Assembly: GCA_030512335.1 (NCBI GenBank)
Contig: JAULSU010000001.1
Location: 4,154,001-4,218,000 of the forward strand
Length of the DNA: 64,000 nucleotides
From: Immersiella caudata
Lineage: Eukaryota; Ascomycota; Sordariomycetes; Sordariales; Lasiosphaeriaceae
Direction: 5' to 3'
A program made the position numbers and the translations under genes. Numbering within the stretch: the stretch's first letter is position 1; every line of letters begins with the position of its first letter. This document shows, in pieces, positions 44,626-55,414 of the stretch. The notes below the pieces were generated by a model. The model saw only the letters and a program-made list of their open reading frames with translations, did no database searches and was not told the origin of the DNA.

Positions 44626-46044
44626 CTACGTGGCACCTAGCATTTCCAACGCCTTGCGCAGCTCACGGACCGCCGTGTTTACATCCTCAAAATTGAGCGC
44701 AGAGATTGCCCACTTCGCATGCTTCTGTGCGCCAGCTATCGCAGCCTCGTCCACACTTGTAGGCGTCGGCGCGTAGCTTGTCGGCGGTGCAACGGGGTGA
44801 GTAAAAGCCTTGGCGCTATGCGCCGTCGGGACCGTGTTTGTGTAATATGAGCTGACAGGAGGGCTGACCGGTGGGGATACTACAACTGCAGTGCTATGGG
44901 GGCTCGTGGAGAACGTTGGAGAAACTGAAGGAGGAGCGGCGGGGTGGTGGTACGGGTCCTGAGGAGGTGCCCACCCTGTACTAGACGATGGGGGGTGAAC
45001 TGGCCAGCCTGTTGGTGCTGATGGTATATCTGGGCTGTTACCTGGTTGCCCCCAGCCGGCCGGCGCGGATGGGATCTCAGGGGGAGCTTGGACGTCGGGC
45101 AGCGGTGGCGAGACCGGAGAGGGTATCGTTTCTGAGTCGAAATACCCGGATTGGGTTGCTGGTGGACCAAGTTCTGTCGGCACCCCAGGGAGCTTCAGAT
45201 CCCCCCCGGATGCCATTGATGCAGGGCTGTGTGGCAAAGAGACGCCGGCGGCGTCCCTTTTGACCTCCGCATCCGGGACATCTTCCACTGTCACCGATCG
45301 GGGTCCCATGGGCTCTTGTGGCCCACTCAGCATTTGTACCTCTGGGTCGTTCGCATCCAGCTCTGGTTGTGGCTCCAACTCTTGTGGCTTCGGATTCGAC
45401 CCATTGGGATCTTTCCCATCCTTGATCGCCTTCGCTATGCGCGTCGCGTTCCACTTCGCGTACTTGATCTTTTGCTGTGTCTCTGTATCGGGCGGCCCCC
45501 AGATGTTAACCAAATGGAAAAAGGTAGCGGCTGCGTCGAACGTCTGCGCTGTTTGTCTGCAAGCTATTAGCTGCGTCCTGAAACCGAGGCGCGCTGCACA
45601 TACTGAGTAACCTTGTTCGCTTTGATAACCCGCTCTGCCCTGTCTAGCGTCTCTTGTGCGAACTGCTCCACGTATGCCTGGCCCGCGGCGTCGTCAAGAA
45701 CGGCATCTTCGTTCGCATATTCAGCCTTGGTCTTATGAAAATGGTCAGACTGCACAGCGTCGAAGGGTGTTTCGAGTCCTCAAACCTGTTCCAGCTTGTC
45801 CATCAAGTTGGTCGTATAGCGGAGAATATCTTCGTCACGAGTGTGAAGTTCCTTCGCGAGAATCTGATTGACGACCCAGTACTCGCCTGAAAATGTCAGT
45901 ACTGGAAGCCGGAGATGGGAGCGACGAAAGCGTACACCAATATGCGATGATGGGCTTCACTTTTTCGACCGCTGCTGCCTTGGTCGCACATTTCCAAATC
46001 GTGATGTCGGCCTGCCGGAGCCCAGCAGGGATGTTATCCGCCAT
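44626..46044 (-). CDS. vta1: VTA1/LIP5 homologue, ESCRT-III/Vps4 cofactor
   Basis: Four exons on the minus strand: 46044-45936, 45886-45786, 45731-45604 and 45556-44626, phase-consistent, giving 422 aa. Exon 3 start was chosen after a 54-bp intron with a CTGAC branch site; the earlier CAG would leave a 36-bp intron. The N-terminal Vta1 domain reads IPAGLRQADITIWKCATKAAAVEKVKPIIAYWCEYWVVNQ in part, then AAGQAYVEQFAQETLDRAERV and TAQTFDAAATFF. A Pro/Ser-rich linker of about 180 residues precedes the C-terminal VSL helices (GAQKHAKWAISALNFEDV, VRELRKALEML). It stimulates the Vps4 ATPase that recycles ESCRT-III during multivesicular-body sorting at endosomes. Confidence 0.94.
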
Positions 46045-46639
46045 TGCGAACGAAATCGCTTTAGAAAGCGCAGAGCTAAGAATCAATCCGTCAGGTGTGA
46101 TCGAACTGTGCGAACTGGCGGTAGGCCGAGCTGTCGCAGGAATCAAGTAGATGAAGCTCGAGGCTGCATTCACAGTCCAAGAATGTCTCGGCCCAGGTTG
46201 GAGGCATTCGTCACAGGGAGACTCTAGGAGAGCCCCGGGCCTAGGCGTTGGACCAGACCCCACACTGCACATTGAGGGGAAGGAGCTAAAGCCACTCTGC
46301 GACCGAGGCGTGCATGAGTGGACCCACGATTCTGGCGGCTTCTGGATCTCACCAAAAGTGTGGCACCGATTGGCAGTTGGCAGCTTCACGCATGAGCAAT
46401 GTGTTCTTTTGCCGAAGATGGAAAGTTGCCAGCTTTGTGTTCCTCCAACAACGGCCCAACCGTGCAGCTGTTGACAGTCAAGATATAGTCTTCTCAGCAT
46501 CCATCTCTAGACACAGACGAACTGGTCTTTATCCTCCAACGCTTTCTCGTTTTGTTTCTGTCTCTTCCAATTCGTTCTTTCGTACCCCACCTTCCGCCGC
46601 CAGCTTCGGCTCTCCACAGCGGCGAACAGCGAGGCCGCC
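46045..46639. promoter_or_regulatory. divergent promoter of VTA1 and the ER disulfide isomerase
   Basis: 595 bp between two divergent starts. The right end, 46525-46610, is TC-rich. No unfolded-protein-response element was identified by eye. Confidence 0.45.
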
Positions 46640-48204
46640 ATGCATCACCCCACCCTCTGCGCAGTTGCAGTTGGTGTGCTGTCTGCGCTTCCCGGCGCGC
46701 AAGCCGCCCTGTACACCAAGAAGTCTTCAGTGCTCCAAGTCGATGGCAAGGATTACGACAGGCTGGTTGCCAAGAGCAATTACACTTCTGTAAGGCCTGC
46801 ATCTTCACCGAAGCTGGAGCATGAAGACACTGACGCGATAGCTCCTAGATCGTCGAGTTCTACGCCCCGTGGTGCGGACACTGCCAGAACCTCAAGCCAG
46901 CCTACGAGAAGGCCGCCAAGAACCTTGAAGGTCTCGCCAAGGTCGTCGCAGTCAACTGCGATGAAGATGCCAACAAGCCGTTCTGCGGCACCATGGGTAT
47001 CCAGGGCTTCCCTACGTTGAAGATTGTCAGGCCAAAGAAGGGAGGTGGTAGACCAATGGTTGAGGACTACCAAGGCCAGAGGACGGCAACCGCCATTGTC
47101 GATGCGGTTGTGCAGAAGATCAACAACAACGTCGTCAAGATTGAGGACAAGAACCTAGACAAGTTCCTGTCTGGCAAGAATGAGACGGCCAAGGCGATCC
47201 TCTTCACGGAGAAGGGGACAACTTCGGCTCTCATGAAGGCCCTTGCGATCGATTTCTTGGACGTCATCACCATTGGTCAGGCTCGCAACAAGGAGGCTCA
47301 GACAGTGAAGACTTTCGGTGTCGAGAAGTTCCCAACTCTGATTCTTCTGCCGGGTGGTGATGCGCCCGGCGTTGTCTACGATGGCGAAATCAAGAAGGAG
47401 GCTATGGTCAAATTCCTTTCACAAGCTGGCGCGCCAAACCCGGATCCGGCCCCATTGAAGACGAAGGAGAAGAAGAAGGATGCCAAGGAGAAGAAGGCAT
47501 CATCTTCAACAAAGACCAAGACTGCCACTTCCGAGTCGTCCTCGGCAACTAGCGAGTCCCAAACTTCTACCGAGACCCAGCAAGCACCTGTCATTGTCGA
47601 GACCGCGATCCCGATCCCGGCCATCCACACGCCCGAGAAGCTGATTAAGGAGTGTCTGACTGACAAGTCGCACACCTGCGTCTTGGCGTTTGTACCCTCC
47701 AGCGAGGATGAAGCCGCTAAGAAGGCCCTCGATGGCCTGGCCGCACTCTCATTCAAGCACAGCCAGAGTAAGCGTCACTTGTTCCCCTTCTTCGAGGTGC
47801 CGAAGAGCAATGAGGGTGCCGCCTCTCTGCTCAAGGCACTTGACCTCAGCAGCGACATCGAGATCATTGCCATCAATGCTCGTCGTGGATGGTGGAGACA
47901 TTACCAAGGGGCCGACTTCGGTCAGACCGGCCTCGAGGCTTGGATTGATGCGATCCGTATGAGCGAGGGTGTGAAGAAGAAGTTGCCTGAAGGTATTGTT
48001 GCTATTTCGGTGGAGGAACCCACGCCCGAAGCGACGCCAGAGGCGACACCTGCGGCTACCGAGTCCGCTAGCCGCGAAGAGGCCACGCCCGTCACACCTG
48101 AGGCTAGCAGTGTTAGCGAGTCGACCGAGTCTGCATCAACACAACCGGTTGAACCCAGCGTGGAGCCGGAGACGGCCGCTGAGAGTGGGCATGATGAGCT
48201 CTAA
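46640..48204 (+). CDS. ER protein disulfide isomerase, single active site, HDEL-terminated
   Basis: Two exons, 46640-46789 and 46849-48204, with a 59-bp intron (GTAAGG ... CCTAG), giving 501 aa. A 22-residue signal peptide (VAVGVLSALPGAQA) precedes a thioredoxin domain with the active site APWCGHCQNLKPAYE (Cys59, Cys62), GFPTLKIV and YQGQRTATAIVDAV. A second thioredoxin-like region (about 130-240, LFTEKGTTSALMKALA, KFPTLILLPGG) lacks CXXC. A Lys/Glu/Ser-rich linker (about 245-300) separates a third, helical region with HTPEKLIKECL. A Glu/Pro/Thr-rich tail ends in HDEL, the ER retrieval signal. The layout resembles Mpd1/P5-like isomerases. It forms disulfides in secretory proteins. Confidence 0.92.
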
Positions 48205-48518
48205 CCGCCCTCAACACGAATGATTTCGACTGTTTTCTACTTGTCAGCTGGAGTACTAGGTATGGTGTAAAGTTGTTCATGGTGACAGCATTGCTGTTCG
48301 CGGTGTCCCCCAAAAGCAACATTCAGGTAGCACGGGATTTGATGGTGCACGGGATTTGGTGGTGCACGGGATTTGGCGATGTTCGAGTAGTGTATAAGAA
48401 CAAATTGTCTCTCACCTGAGCATGATGTCATGGTAGTCGTAGCATTCGCGGACCCGTCTCACCCCATCTAGTGCTGTCCGTCCACAGTAACCCCGGACAT
48501 GTTTTTTGTACTTCATGA
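48205..48518. other. intergenic, convergent 3' ends
   Basis: 314 bp between the stop of the disulfide isomerase and that of SKI6. It holds a 17-bp tandem repeat and nothing else recognisable. Confidence 0.5.
48330..48380. repeat. 17-bp tandem repeat, three copies
   Basis: Units GCACGGGATTTGATGGT, GCACGGGATTTGGTGGT and GCACGGGATTTGGCGAT follow one another without gaps, differing only at the last bases. It lies in a 3'-UTR position. Confidence 0.9.
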
Positions 48519-49436
48519 TCAGTCAACCTCCATTTCCTCCACGCCCATTCCCTTCTCCACTGTCCCTTCTTTGATCATATGCCGGCCTTTATCGCGCACG
48601 ACCTGGTCTAATATCTCCCTTACTTGGTGACATCCGCTGACTCCAACTGCCAGCATGCCTTCAAGCCGACTTGCTTGGACCCTGCTCTCACACACTAAGA
48701 CAGCAACCCGGTCCGTCTCGCCAAGCGTTGCAACAGTCAAGCTAGGCAGCTCTTGCTCTTCTTGATGGTTCAGATCCAACAGGGGATCGGCAGTCTCGTC
48801 GTTTGCGGCGTAGGTTGATGTGGATCCAGCTGTGCATGCCACCACGTAGTCGGTCATTGGAATACCTGCATCCACGCAGGCAAGTGTTGCAGCATTGATC
48901 AGAGCGGCGAGAAGCGAGCCATCTTGTGACAGGACGTGAAGGGATATGGAGATGGTACTGTGTGGGTAGAGGTGGGTATGCAGACTGGCTGCCAGCGCAT
49001 TGGAGATGGTGGTCTGGAGCTCGAGGGTGCGCCTAGTGAGAGATGTTGTCAGCAAACTTCCCGGATACGGGCGCCAAGTGGCCCGGTGGCGTATGCAGTG
49101 TTTTCGGATACGAGGCTGGTGGACTTACTTGTCTCCGCGTCCGCGTCTCTTGCGATCGACTGAGCTAAAGCCCGCGACGACGACGCTGACGGCCACTTCA
49201 GCTACTCCGCCAGGACCACCTCCGCCGCCGCCCCCACCCGCCGTTCCGCGTCGGGGTCCGGGCTCGCTAGGCCCATTGACCACGCACATGACTTTGGTGT
49301 GGCCCATCTCGAGGTAGCTTGAGCCGTCAGCAGCCGCCTGCGTGCGGATCTGGGCGTGGACGCGCCGCAACTCGTTCCATCTCCGCCCGTCAACGCGGAG
49401 CAGCGCGAGGCTGTAAGCTGAAGTGTCGAGCGGCAT
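48519..49436 (-). CDS. ski6: exosome subunit SKI6/RRP41 (RNase PH fold)
   Basis: Two exons on the minus strand, 49436-49129 and 49032-48519, phase-consistent with GTAAGT donor and ACTAG acceptor, giving 273 aa. The start MPLDTSAYSLALLRVDGRRW and the segment DGSSYLEMGHTKVMCVVNGP are diagnostic of the RRP41 subunit. Further RNase PH landmarks are RTLELQTTISNAL, SISLHVLSQDGSLLAALINAATLACVDAGIPM in part, and ETDRVAVLVCESRVQ. A Gly-rich insert (about residues 66-78, GGGGGGGGPGG) is longer than in most orthologues and sits in a surface loop. RRP41 is one of six ring subunits of the RNA exosome in nucleus and cytoplasm. Confidence 0.95.
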
Positions 49437-51461
49437 CGTGTGTTCTTCGTTGATTCGATATGGCTAATAGCGAAGGGGCCTCTAGATTGGCGACCTGTCA
49501 ACTGGGCCGGAAATAGATGGTGGCCGTTGATCGGCTGCTGGTTTCGCGCGATGTCCTTTGTTTTGGGGAGGGATGGAGGTCGTCAAGCCTGGCCCAAACC
49601 CTGCAGTTGCCCAACTGAAGAGGCGCAAAGCTAAGTTGCGGACGGAACCTTACTTCGGGAGCGTGTACCGGGGAAGATTCCGACTTCTACCGGTGTTCGA
49701 CTATGAGCGACGCTGCGCAGTGCGATGCTCGTACACTTCGCTCAGGGTCCAGATGTCGTGGGTTGGTTGAGCTCGCGATCGCTGGGTGAAAAAGTTTGAG
49801 TGGGGCTCCAAGCTCGCGGGGCAGGCTTGGCAGTGTCACTCAACACGGCGCCACAAACGCATTTTCGCAGCGCTAGCCAGCGATGGAGGGGCACAGCACG
49901 TGTTCTGGGACACGCAAATCGAAACGGTCTCCATCGCGACGACGCTTACCCGCTGTCATCCCAAGCCAAACTCTGTTCCAGCTTCAGGCCAGCGGTCGAG
50001 GCCATCTTTCCGGCCAGTTCCCCAGCTCCGTCGGATCCATTGGACGTCATAAACGGCTGGGCAAAGATTACCAGGTCGCGCGGCTAAATGGAAAACATGA
50101 CCAGTTTCCAAGGCGTCGAGTCCAGACGGATGCAGCCCAATATAGCCAACACCAGCAATCCAGGCAGTGAGATCGCACTTCCCGAAAATAACCCATCGGC
50201 GGTGCAAGAGGCGCAGAACGTCATCCATCTATCGGCACTCGATTGGCGGTGCCTCGCGTCTGCATTTTTGCATCAGCAGCCTCCAATTTGGAGTGTGGAT
50301 TGGATCGTGAATCATGAATTCATGCGGTGGATACTAGAACATGGAATTTGGGCGGAAGCCCTTTTCCCATTTCGCCAACCGCTTGGGTCTCGCTCTTCAT
50401 CAAATGCACAGAGCCGCCAAGGGCGCGCTAACAGATATGCAGCGAGGATTGGCCGTCACCGCGATAGGGACACAGTCGTTTCAACTCATCTCGACTGCAA
50501 ACCAAGACCAACCAACGGAGCGCCTAGACCCTCTCTAGCGCACGACCGCTCCGGGGCCCTGCCCTTGCCGATCCACTGTCGAATGCTCGGGGCCGAACCC
50601 CCTGCGTCGGTCAACGTTCACGACAGCCCGGTTGCCATTCCGGGGCAGGATACGTGGGCTAGCGAGGCGTGCAGCGAGCTTCGCTAAAACCAAAATCTCG
50701 GCGACCTGCAGTAGTCCGGCAGTCTTGCGTGGCAGTGGACTGCTGGAACGCGTCAAGTTGGCCGGCGACGCTGACAACGAATACCCACCTTTCCCCAGTC
50801 CCGGCCACCAGCATGGAGGGAAACAAAAAAAAGTCCAGCCAATGGTGGGCCCCCGGGACCTGCGCAAGGTTTTAAAATGCGGGCCTTGGCTGGCCAGTCA
50901 GCGCGAGGATCGGGAGTGATCGCTGCCCTTGGCGCGGCTGCGGACTAGTGCCTGAAAGGGGAGGACGTCTTGGTGTTGACCGGGATTTATTAAGACACCC
51001 GCCCTGGCACTCGAGCTCATTTCCTGGCCCCCTGCCCCAGCAACATTGGACCGGTTCTCTCTTTTAACCCTCGATCTCCTCTCTTTCTCCCCCTCGCTCT
51101 TTCACGTCGACGACGCAGTTTCGTGCTTCCATCCACTCCTTTAGAGATATCGCATCTCGTGCCGCTCATTACAGCATCGTGCCACGCAACACGATTCCAC
51201 GATTGACATCGCTCGCGCCGATTGCACCGAGTCATCGATTGCAAGGCATCGATTGATCCACCGCCCACCGCAGCATCTGATCCTGGAAGCATCCGAATTC
51301 GCGCACTCGCTCGACAGCAAGACCACAGTCGATTTACGGTTCTGAGAACCCACTCGCTCGACATCTACATAACAACATATGTCCAGCACCTTGATGATAT
51401 AAAACGATACGCTACGATTTTTGCATAGATACAAGTTCAACACAGCTTGGATTGGTTCAAA
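49437..51461. other. 2-kb spacer with secretory-gene promoter at right end
   Basis: Contains the SKI6 promoter and, at 51040-51130, a TC-rich tract upstream of the secreted protein. A 199-aa frame at 50088-50687 shows no recognisable domain and is probably chance. No gene supported. Confidence 0.5.
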
Positions 51462-52388
51462 ATGCAGTTGACAAGCTTTCTTCTTCTCACCGGCGCGCTC
51501 GGTGCGGTCGCCCACCCGTCTGCCCACGCCCACAGGAAGTTCCACCGTCGCGACGACCCGAGTGGTCTTCCCCACGTGAAGGCCGTCCACCACCACCCGA
51601 TTCCGGAGCCCAAGCCCAGCCCGTCTCCATCTCCCTCCCCGGCCGCCTCCGAGCCCGACCTGAGTGCGGCTAGCAAAGGTCACTCGAACCCCGCCCCAGC
51701 TACCCCCAGCGGTGGTGATGGTCCCTTTGTCCAGTTCTGCCCTCTCGGTGGCGGCGCTTCGGCCAACAGCAAGGCCAAACGCGTAACGTACGACCAGATC
51801 ATGTACGTTGGCGAGCTCGGAACCGGCAATGGCTGCCCGTGGAACTCCAACATGATCTTGATCGGCGCCAACCAAATCGACAAATACAAGTACGTTCAAG
51901 AGTACAAGAATGTCGCCAACCAGAAGTACCAGGTTCGGTGCGCAAACAAGATGGGAGCCGACGGGAAGCTCACGGGACAGTTCGAGGTTCCCGGCCAAAA
52001 CCAGCTCGTGTTTGATCTCCAGCCTGGCGAGTCCAAGTATGTTGCTGCCATGGGCAACACTCAGCTTGCCTGCGCCTTTGCCCCCGGCACCGTCCCCAAG
52101 ACAACTCACGGCCAGTTCGCCGGCAACTGGCTGGAGGCCGACTTTGAGAACAGCAGCAACGGAGGATGGTCTGGTGCTGATTGTTCCTCCTTGGTTGCCC
52201 AGGCGTACGGCATGCACGTCCCCGGCTGCCGCGTCTGCGAGCCTGCCAGCAACCGCGAATGCTCAACTATCCTCGAGGGCGGCATTGGCACCAACGCCTA
52301 CACGATCGGCATGGAGGCCCTCGATGGTATTGGCCTCAACCTTCCCCCCGGCAAAGTCTTCCTCAAGGTTGAGGTTGGCTACGCTTAG
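51462..52388 (+). CDS. secreted Asp f 4-like protein
   Basis: Intronless, 308 aa. ATG 51462 was chosen over one five codons upstream because it starts the signal peptide MQLTSFLLLTGALGAVA. A His/Pro/Ser-rich segment with a KHSRRDD-like processing region follows to about residue 80, including repeated PSPSPSP. The C-terminal two thirds form a Cys-containing domain: YDQIMYVGELGTGNGCPWN, FEVPGQNQLVFDLQPGESKYVAAMG, WLEADFENSSNGGWSGADCSS, MHVPGCRVCEPASNRECSTI and GIGLNLPPGKV. The order resembles the fungal Asp f 4-like family of secreted proteins, whose function is unknown. Tentative at family level, firm as a secreted protein. Confidence 0.8.
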   Translation: MQLTSFLLLTGALGAVAHPSAHAHRKFHRRDDPSGLPHVKAVHHHPIPEPKPSPSPSPSPAASEPDLSAASKGHSNPAPATPSGGDGPFVQFCPLGGGASANSKAKRVTYDQIMYVGELGTGNGCPWNSNMILIGANQIDKYKYVQEYKNVANQKYQVRCANKMGADGKLTGQFEVPGQNQLVFDLQPGESKYVAAMGNTQLACAFAPGTVPKTTHGQFAGNWLEADFENSSNGGWSGADCSSLVAQAYGMHVPGCRVCEPASNRECSTILEGGIGTNAYTIGMEALDGIGLNLPPGKVFLKVEVGYA

Positions 52389-55300
52389 TCAATGGTTTTA
52401 TGATTCTCACTTCTTCATCGGTGAAGGTGCATTCGGGAATAAACGCACCGGATAGGGCAGCTTTTGGATATTAGTTTTTTGTATTGACTACTTGGCATTC
52501 AGTGCGCTTTGGATATAGCTTCTTGGATCGCTGAGGGTCGCTCGGCTGGGATGGCTTCCACATACAGATGTATGCTTCGCCAGATAGCATATCTAGGCAC
52601 AACAATGTTTATGGAATACCCTGTTTTCTTTAGCTCATTGTGTTTCCTGCTGTCGCCATTGCCTCTCTTTAGGCAGAACCGGGTTTGCGCTTGGTATTTT
52701 CCCGGCAGTCTGAACCTGTTTTTGCGGCACCAACGGGATGCGCGACGCCCAGAGTTCTGCTGGCCAACCACAAATGAGGTCCAGCAAACAAATTGGAAAG
52801 CCGCGGTGATCATGTCGATCCAGGTTAGCCAATGGCAACCGCTGTCTTCGGCTTCTGCGGGAAAGTCTGGAAGCCTCGTGATACCCGCTGGCGACGTTCG
52901 GGTGAGTCACCTGTATTCCAGCGTTAACCACAGCACCACTGTCTATCTATTTGCGACGATGTCCGGCCCGAATAGCAAGTCAAAGTCAATCCGAACATTT
53001 GGGCTACTTGCTAAAATCTTATCGCAGCGCATCGCATTGCAGCAGCGTCGCATTGCGGGTGCGCCCGTCGGCTACGCAGCCGAACGGCAGAGGGACGGTG
53101 TGCAGCAACAGCTCTCCAGGGTAAGAACGATCTCCTTGACACGACTCGGTCATCAAACCTTTCTTCTTCCGCAACAAGGGACGCCCCTCAGCAGGCATCC
53201 GCTCATCTGAATCATAAGGGAGCTCCCCTCCATGAGGAAAGGACCCCGCCCTGTCGCATCGCATCATGCGAGGGGCTGAAGGCTATCTATCTCAAGACAT
53301 GGGACGAAGCCCCGAGTCATCCCTACTTGGGAGCGCCATCTACGGATTTAGATGAGCGGCAGACCCTCCTTTTCCTTCGGAACCACCAGTCATCGGGAGT
53401 TAAAGCTGGGAAGTTTGGGAGCTTTGCGGTTCACCCCGCTGGTTGCACTCGGACAGGGCACAACCCGCTTTGTGTTTCTTGCACAATCCCTGCTCGAGTC
53501 CGTGAGACATTCTACGGTCGTGGCAGACCTGTGGGAGGCCTCGACCTTCGACTGGTGGTTGGAAGGGGAGGGTTTCACGGCAGGCGGGATGAGGGTTTGC
53601 GGAGCACGTCTGGTTTCTTGGTTGCCCAGTATCTTCCGAAAAACGATGGAAGGTATTGCCGATGGGTTCGGGTGGCTGGCTTCTGGAATGCAGGAGACAG
53701 TCGGCGGAGGTGCCCTAGCAACACCTGAAGTCATCACTGCCACGCTGGATGTCTGAGCTGTGAAGTTGCTGGCAACACTCGTCATATGAAGACTATAGCG
53801 TGGCAAGCGCCATATTCCAGCTCGATGCACCCCTTCCCTTGCCGCGTCAGACCAGCGCTCTTCTTAGTTCACCTGGTCTAGTCCCTCACCGTCATCCCAT
53901 CCCCACTACTCACCTTCCCACAAAACCTCGAGGCTCGGCATTCCCATTGCCCCGCATCCCCCTCCTCTCCTAGGGTCGCACGCCTAATCCTGCCCCTGCA
54001 GCCCATGCACAAATCGTTCGGTCTCTCGTCAGGCAACGTATACCAAGGCAGGCTTGTCACCAGATGGCCCATGGTAACACACCCGCCGGTGCAACGTGTT
54101 GCAACTTGAAGCTTGATCACCTCCGGTCCCGAGTTACGGTGGTACAATGACTTATGTCAGCCGCGCGGGTGTCGGATGACGTTGAGGATCCGAGTGGCCG
54201 AGTCGAGGGGCAAAGGTCTTCCATTCGTAGCAATACGGGGTGACTGGTAGATGTCGTTGGCAGAGAGGTCTTTCGTCTTGCACTTACGACCCAACTTGCG
54301 ACAATGCATTGTGAACGTGACGACATTGAAGTGATGGAACGGGCTTTCTCTTCTTTCGAGTTGATCTCTTATTGTTGTGGCCGAGAGTAGGCCTTGCCGC
54401 TGCCAAAGAGTTGTATATTATGCCAGTCATTAAGGTATAAGTTCCCTGAGCACACGTGTGTATGTAATCATGACTTGCTATCTGATCTTGGATATGTATT
54501 CACTTATGCGCTTGTAGTTTCATCCCTGAACTTACTCAATCTTGCATTGGCAGAACCTCTGGGAGTTCTATTAGGTGACCACTTTGACTCAACGGGTTGT
54601 AGTCCACACCTCCACCCAAACTACAGCTCTTTTGAGTCACTGACAAAGGCAGAAGCTACATAAGGTTAATAGCGCCTACAAGAAAAACTTGGCCTGTCCG
54701 GTCGGGTAGTCGAAGCCGGATAGGGGGTATATGACGAGAACTTACAAGCCTAATATAGTATCTATAAGTGAGTTGCCAGCTATTTTGAATCTTGGTCTGA
54801 TGTAGGGGGGTTACTTTTACTGAAACATAATCTAGATTAGGGATGAAGCATTTCCGTTAATTCTGTTCTGCTGTTCCAAACTTGGCAAACAGTAAATGAG
54901 TTTTGACTGAGACTCAGTTGACTCAAATCTAGGTCATGTGCTGCCACTGCTAATATCACTCATGTCAAAAGAGCCCCTCACGAGACAATTCAACACAACT
55001 CCGCGTGTCGTAAAAATTGTTCCAATGACATACCAGAACGACCGCACGACACCAATGATTTCATGCTCAGCTCATGTGGAGCACCTGTCGGCGTTCACAC
55101 TCCTATCAAGTCTAGTAAAGATGTGCTTGGCTTGCAGCCAATGCGGGCGGGATCCCGATTCAGCTCTCCCCACCATTCGCACCAAGGCCCCAATCGCCAC
55201 TGCGGCCCCTCAACCCATCTGAGGGGAGGCTTGTAATCATGCGGAGTCCTGTTTTTCGCGCATCTCAGCTGAGTCGACTCCTCAATCGCATTTTACGGCC

Positions 55301-55414
55301 CAACAACCACGACAAAACCCCCGAGAACTCCACTCTTCAGCCGGAACTGCAGCCTCCATCAGACCTCGCTTGAGACAACCGAAATCCACCACTTTCAAAT
55401 CAACAACAGCCGAA
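52389..55414. other. 3-kb gene-poor island, AT-rich in part
   Basis: No gene supported. The segment 54390-54950 is clearly richer in A+T and TpA than its surroundings (for example around 54750-54775), which fits an old, mutated repeat. Frames of 130-230 aa between 52509 and 53760 are unlike any known protein. The end, 55200-55414, is the PI-PLC promoter. Confidence 0.5.

Noticed and set aside
45750..45785. 36-bp intron in VTA1
   Set aside because: Shorter than the usual minimum; a 54-bp intron with a CTGAC branch site and the same phase is more credible and gives the expected LEQTKAEYA join.
50088..50687. 199-aa frame on the plus strand
   Set aside because: No recognisable domain or splice structure, mixed composition; GC-rich DNA gives such frames by chance.
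52509..53210. 233-aa frame with a hydrophobic start
   Set aside because: Reads through apparently non-coding sequence, with competing frames on the other strand and no family similarity.
53352..53756. 134-aa frame overlapping a 133-aa and an antisense 146-aa frame
   Set aside because: Three overlapping frames of equal length and no motif; treated as random.
54394..54663. 89-aa frame in the AT-rich patch
   Set aside because: Too short and in probable repeat-derived DNA.
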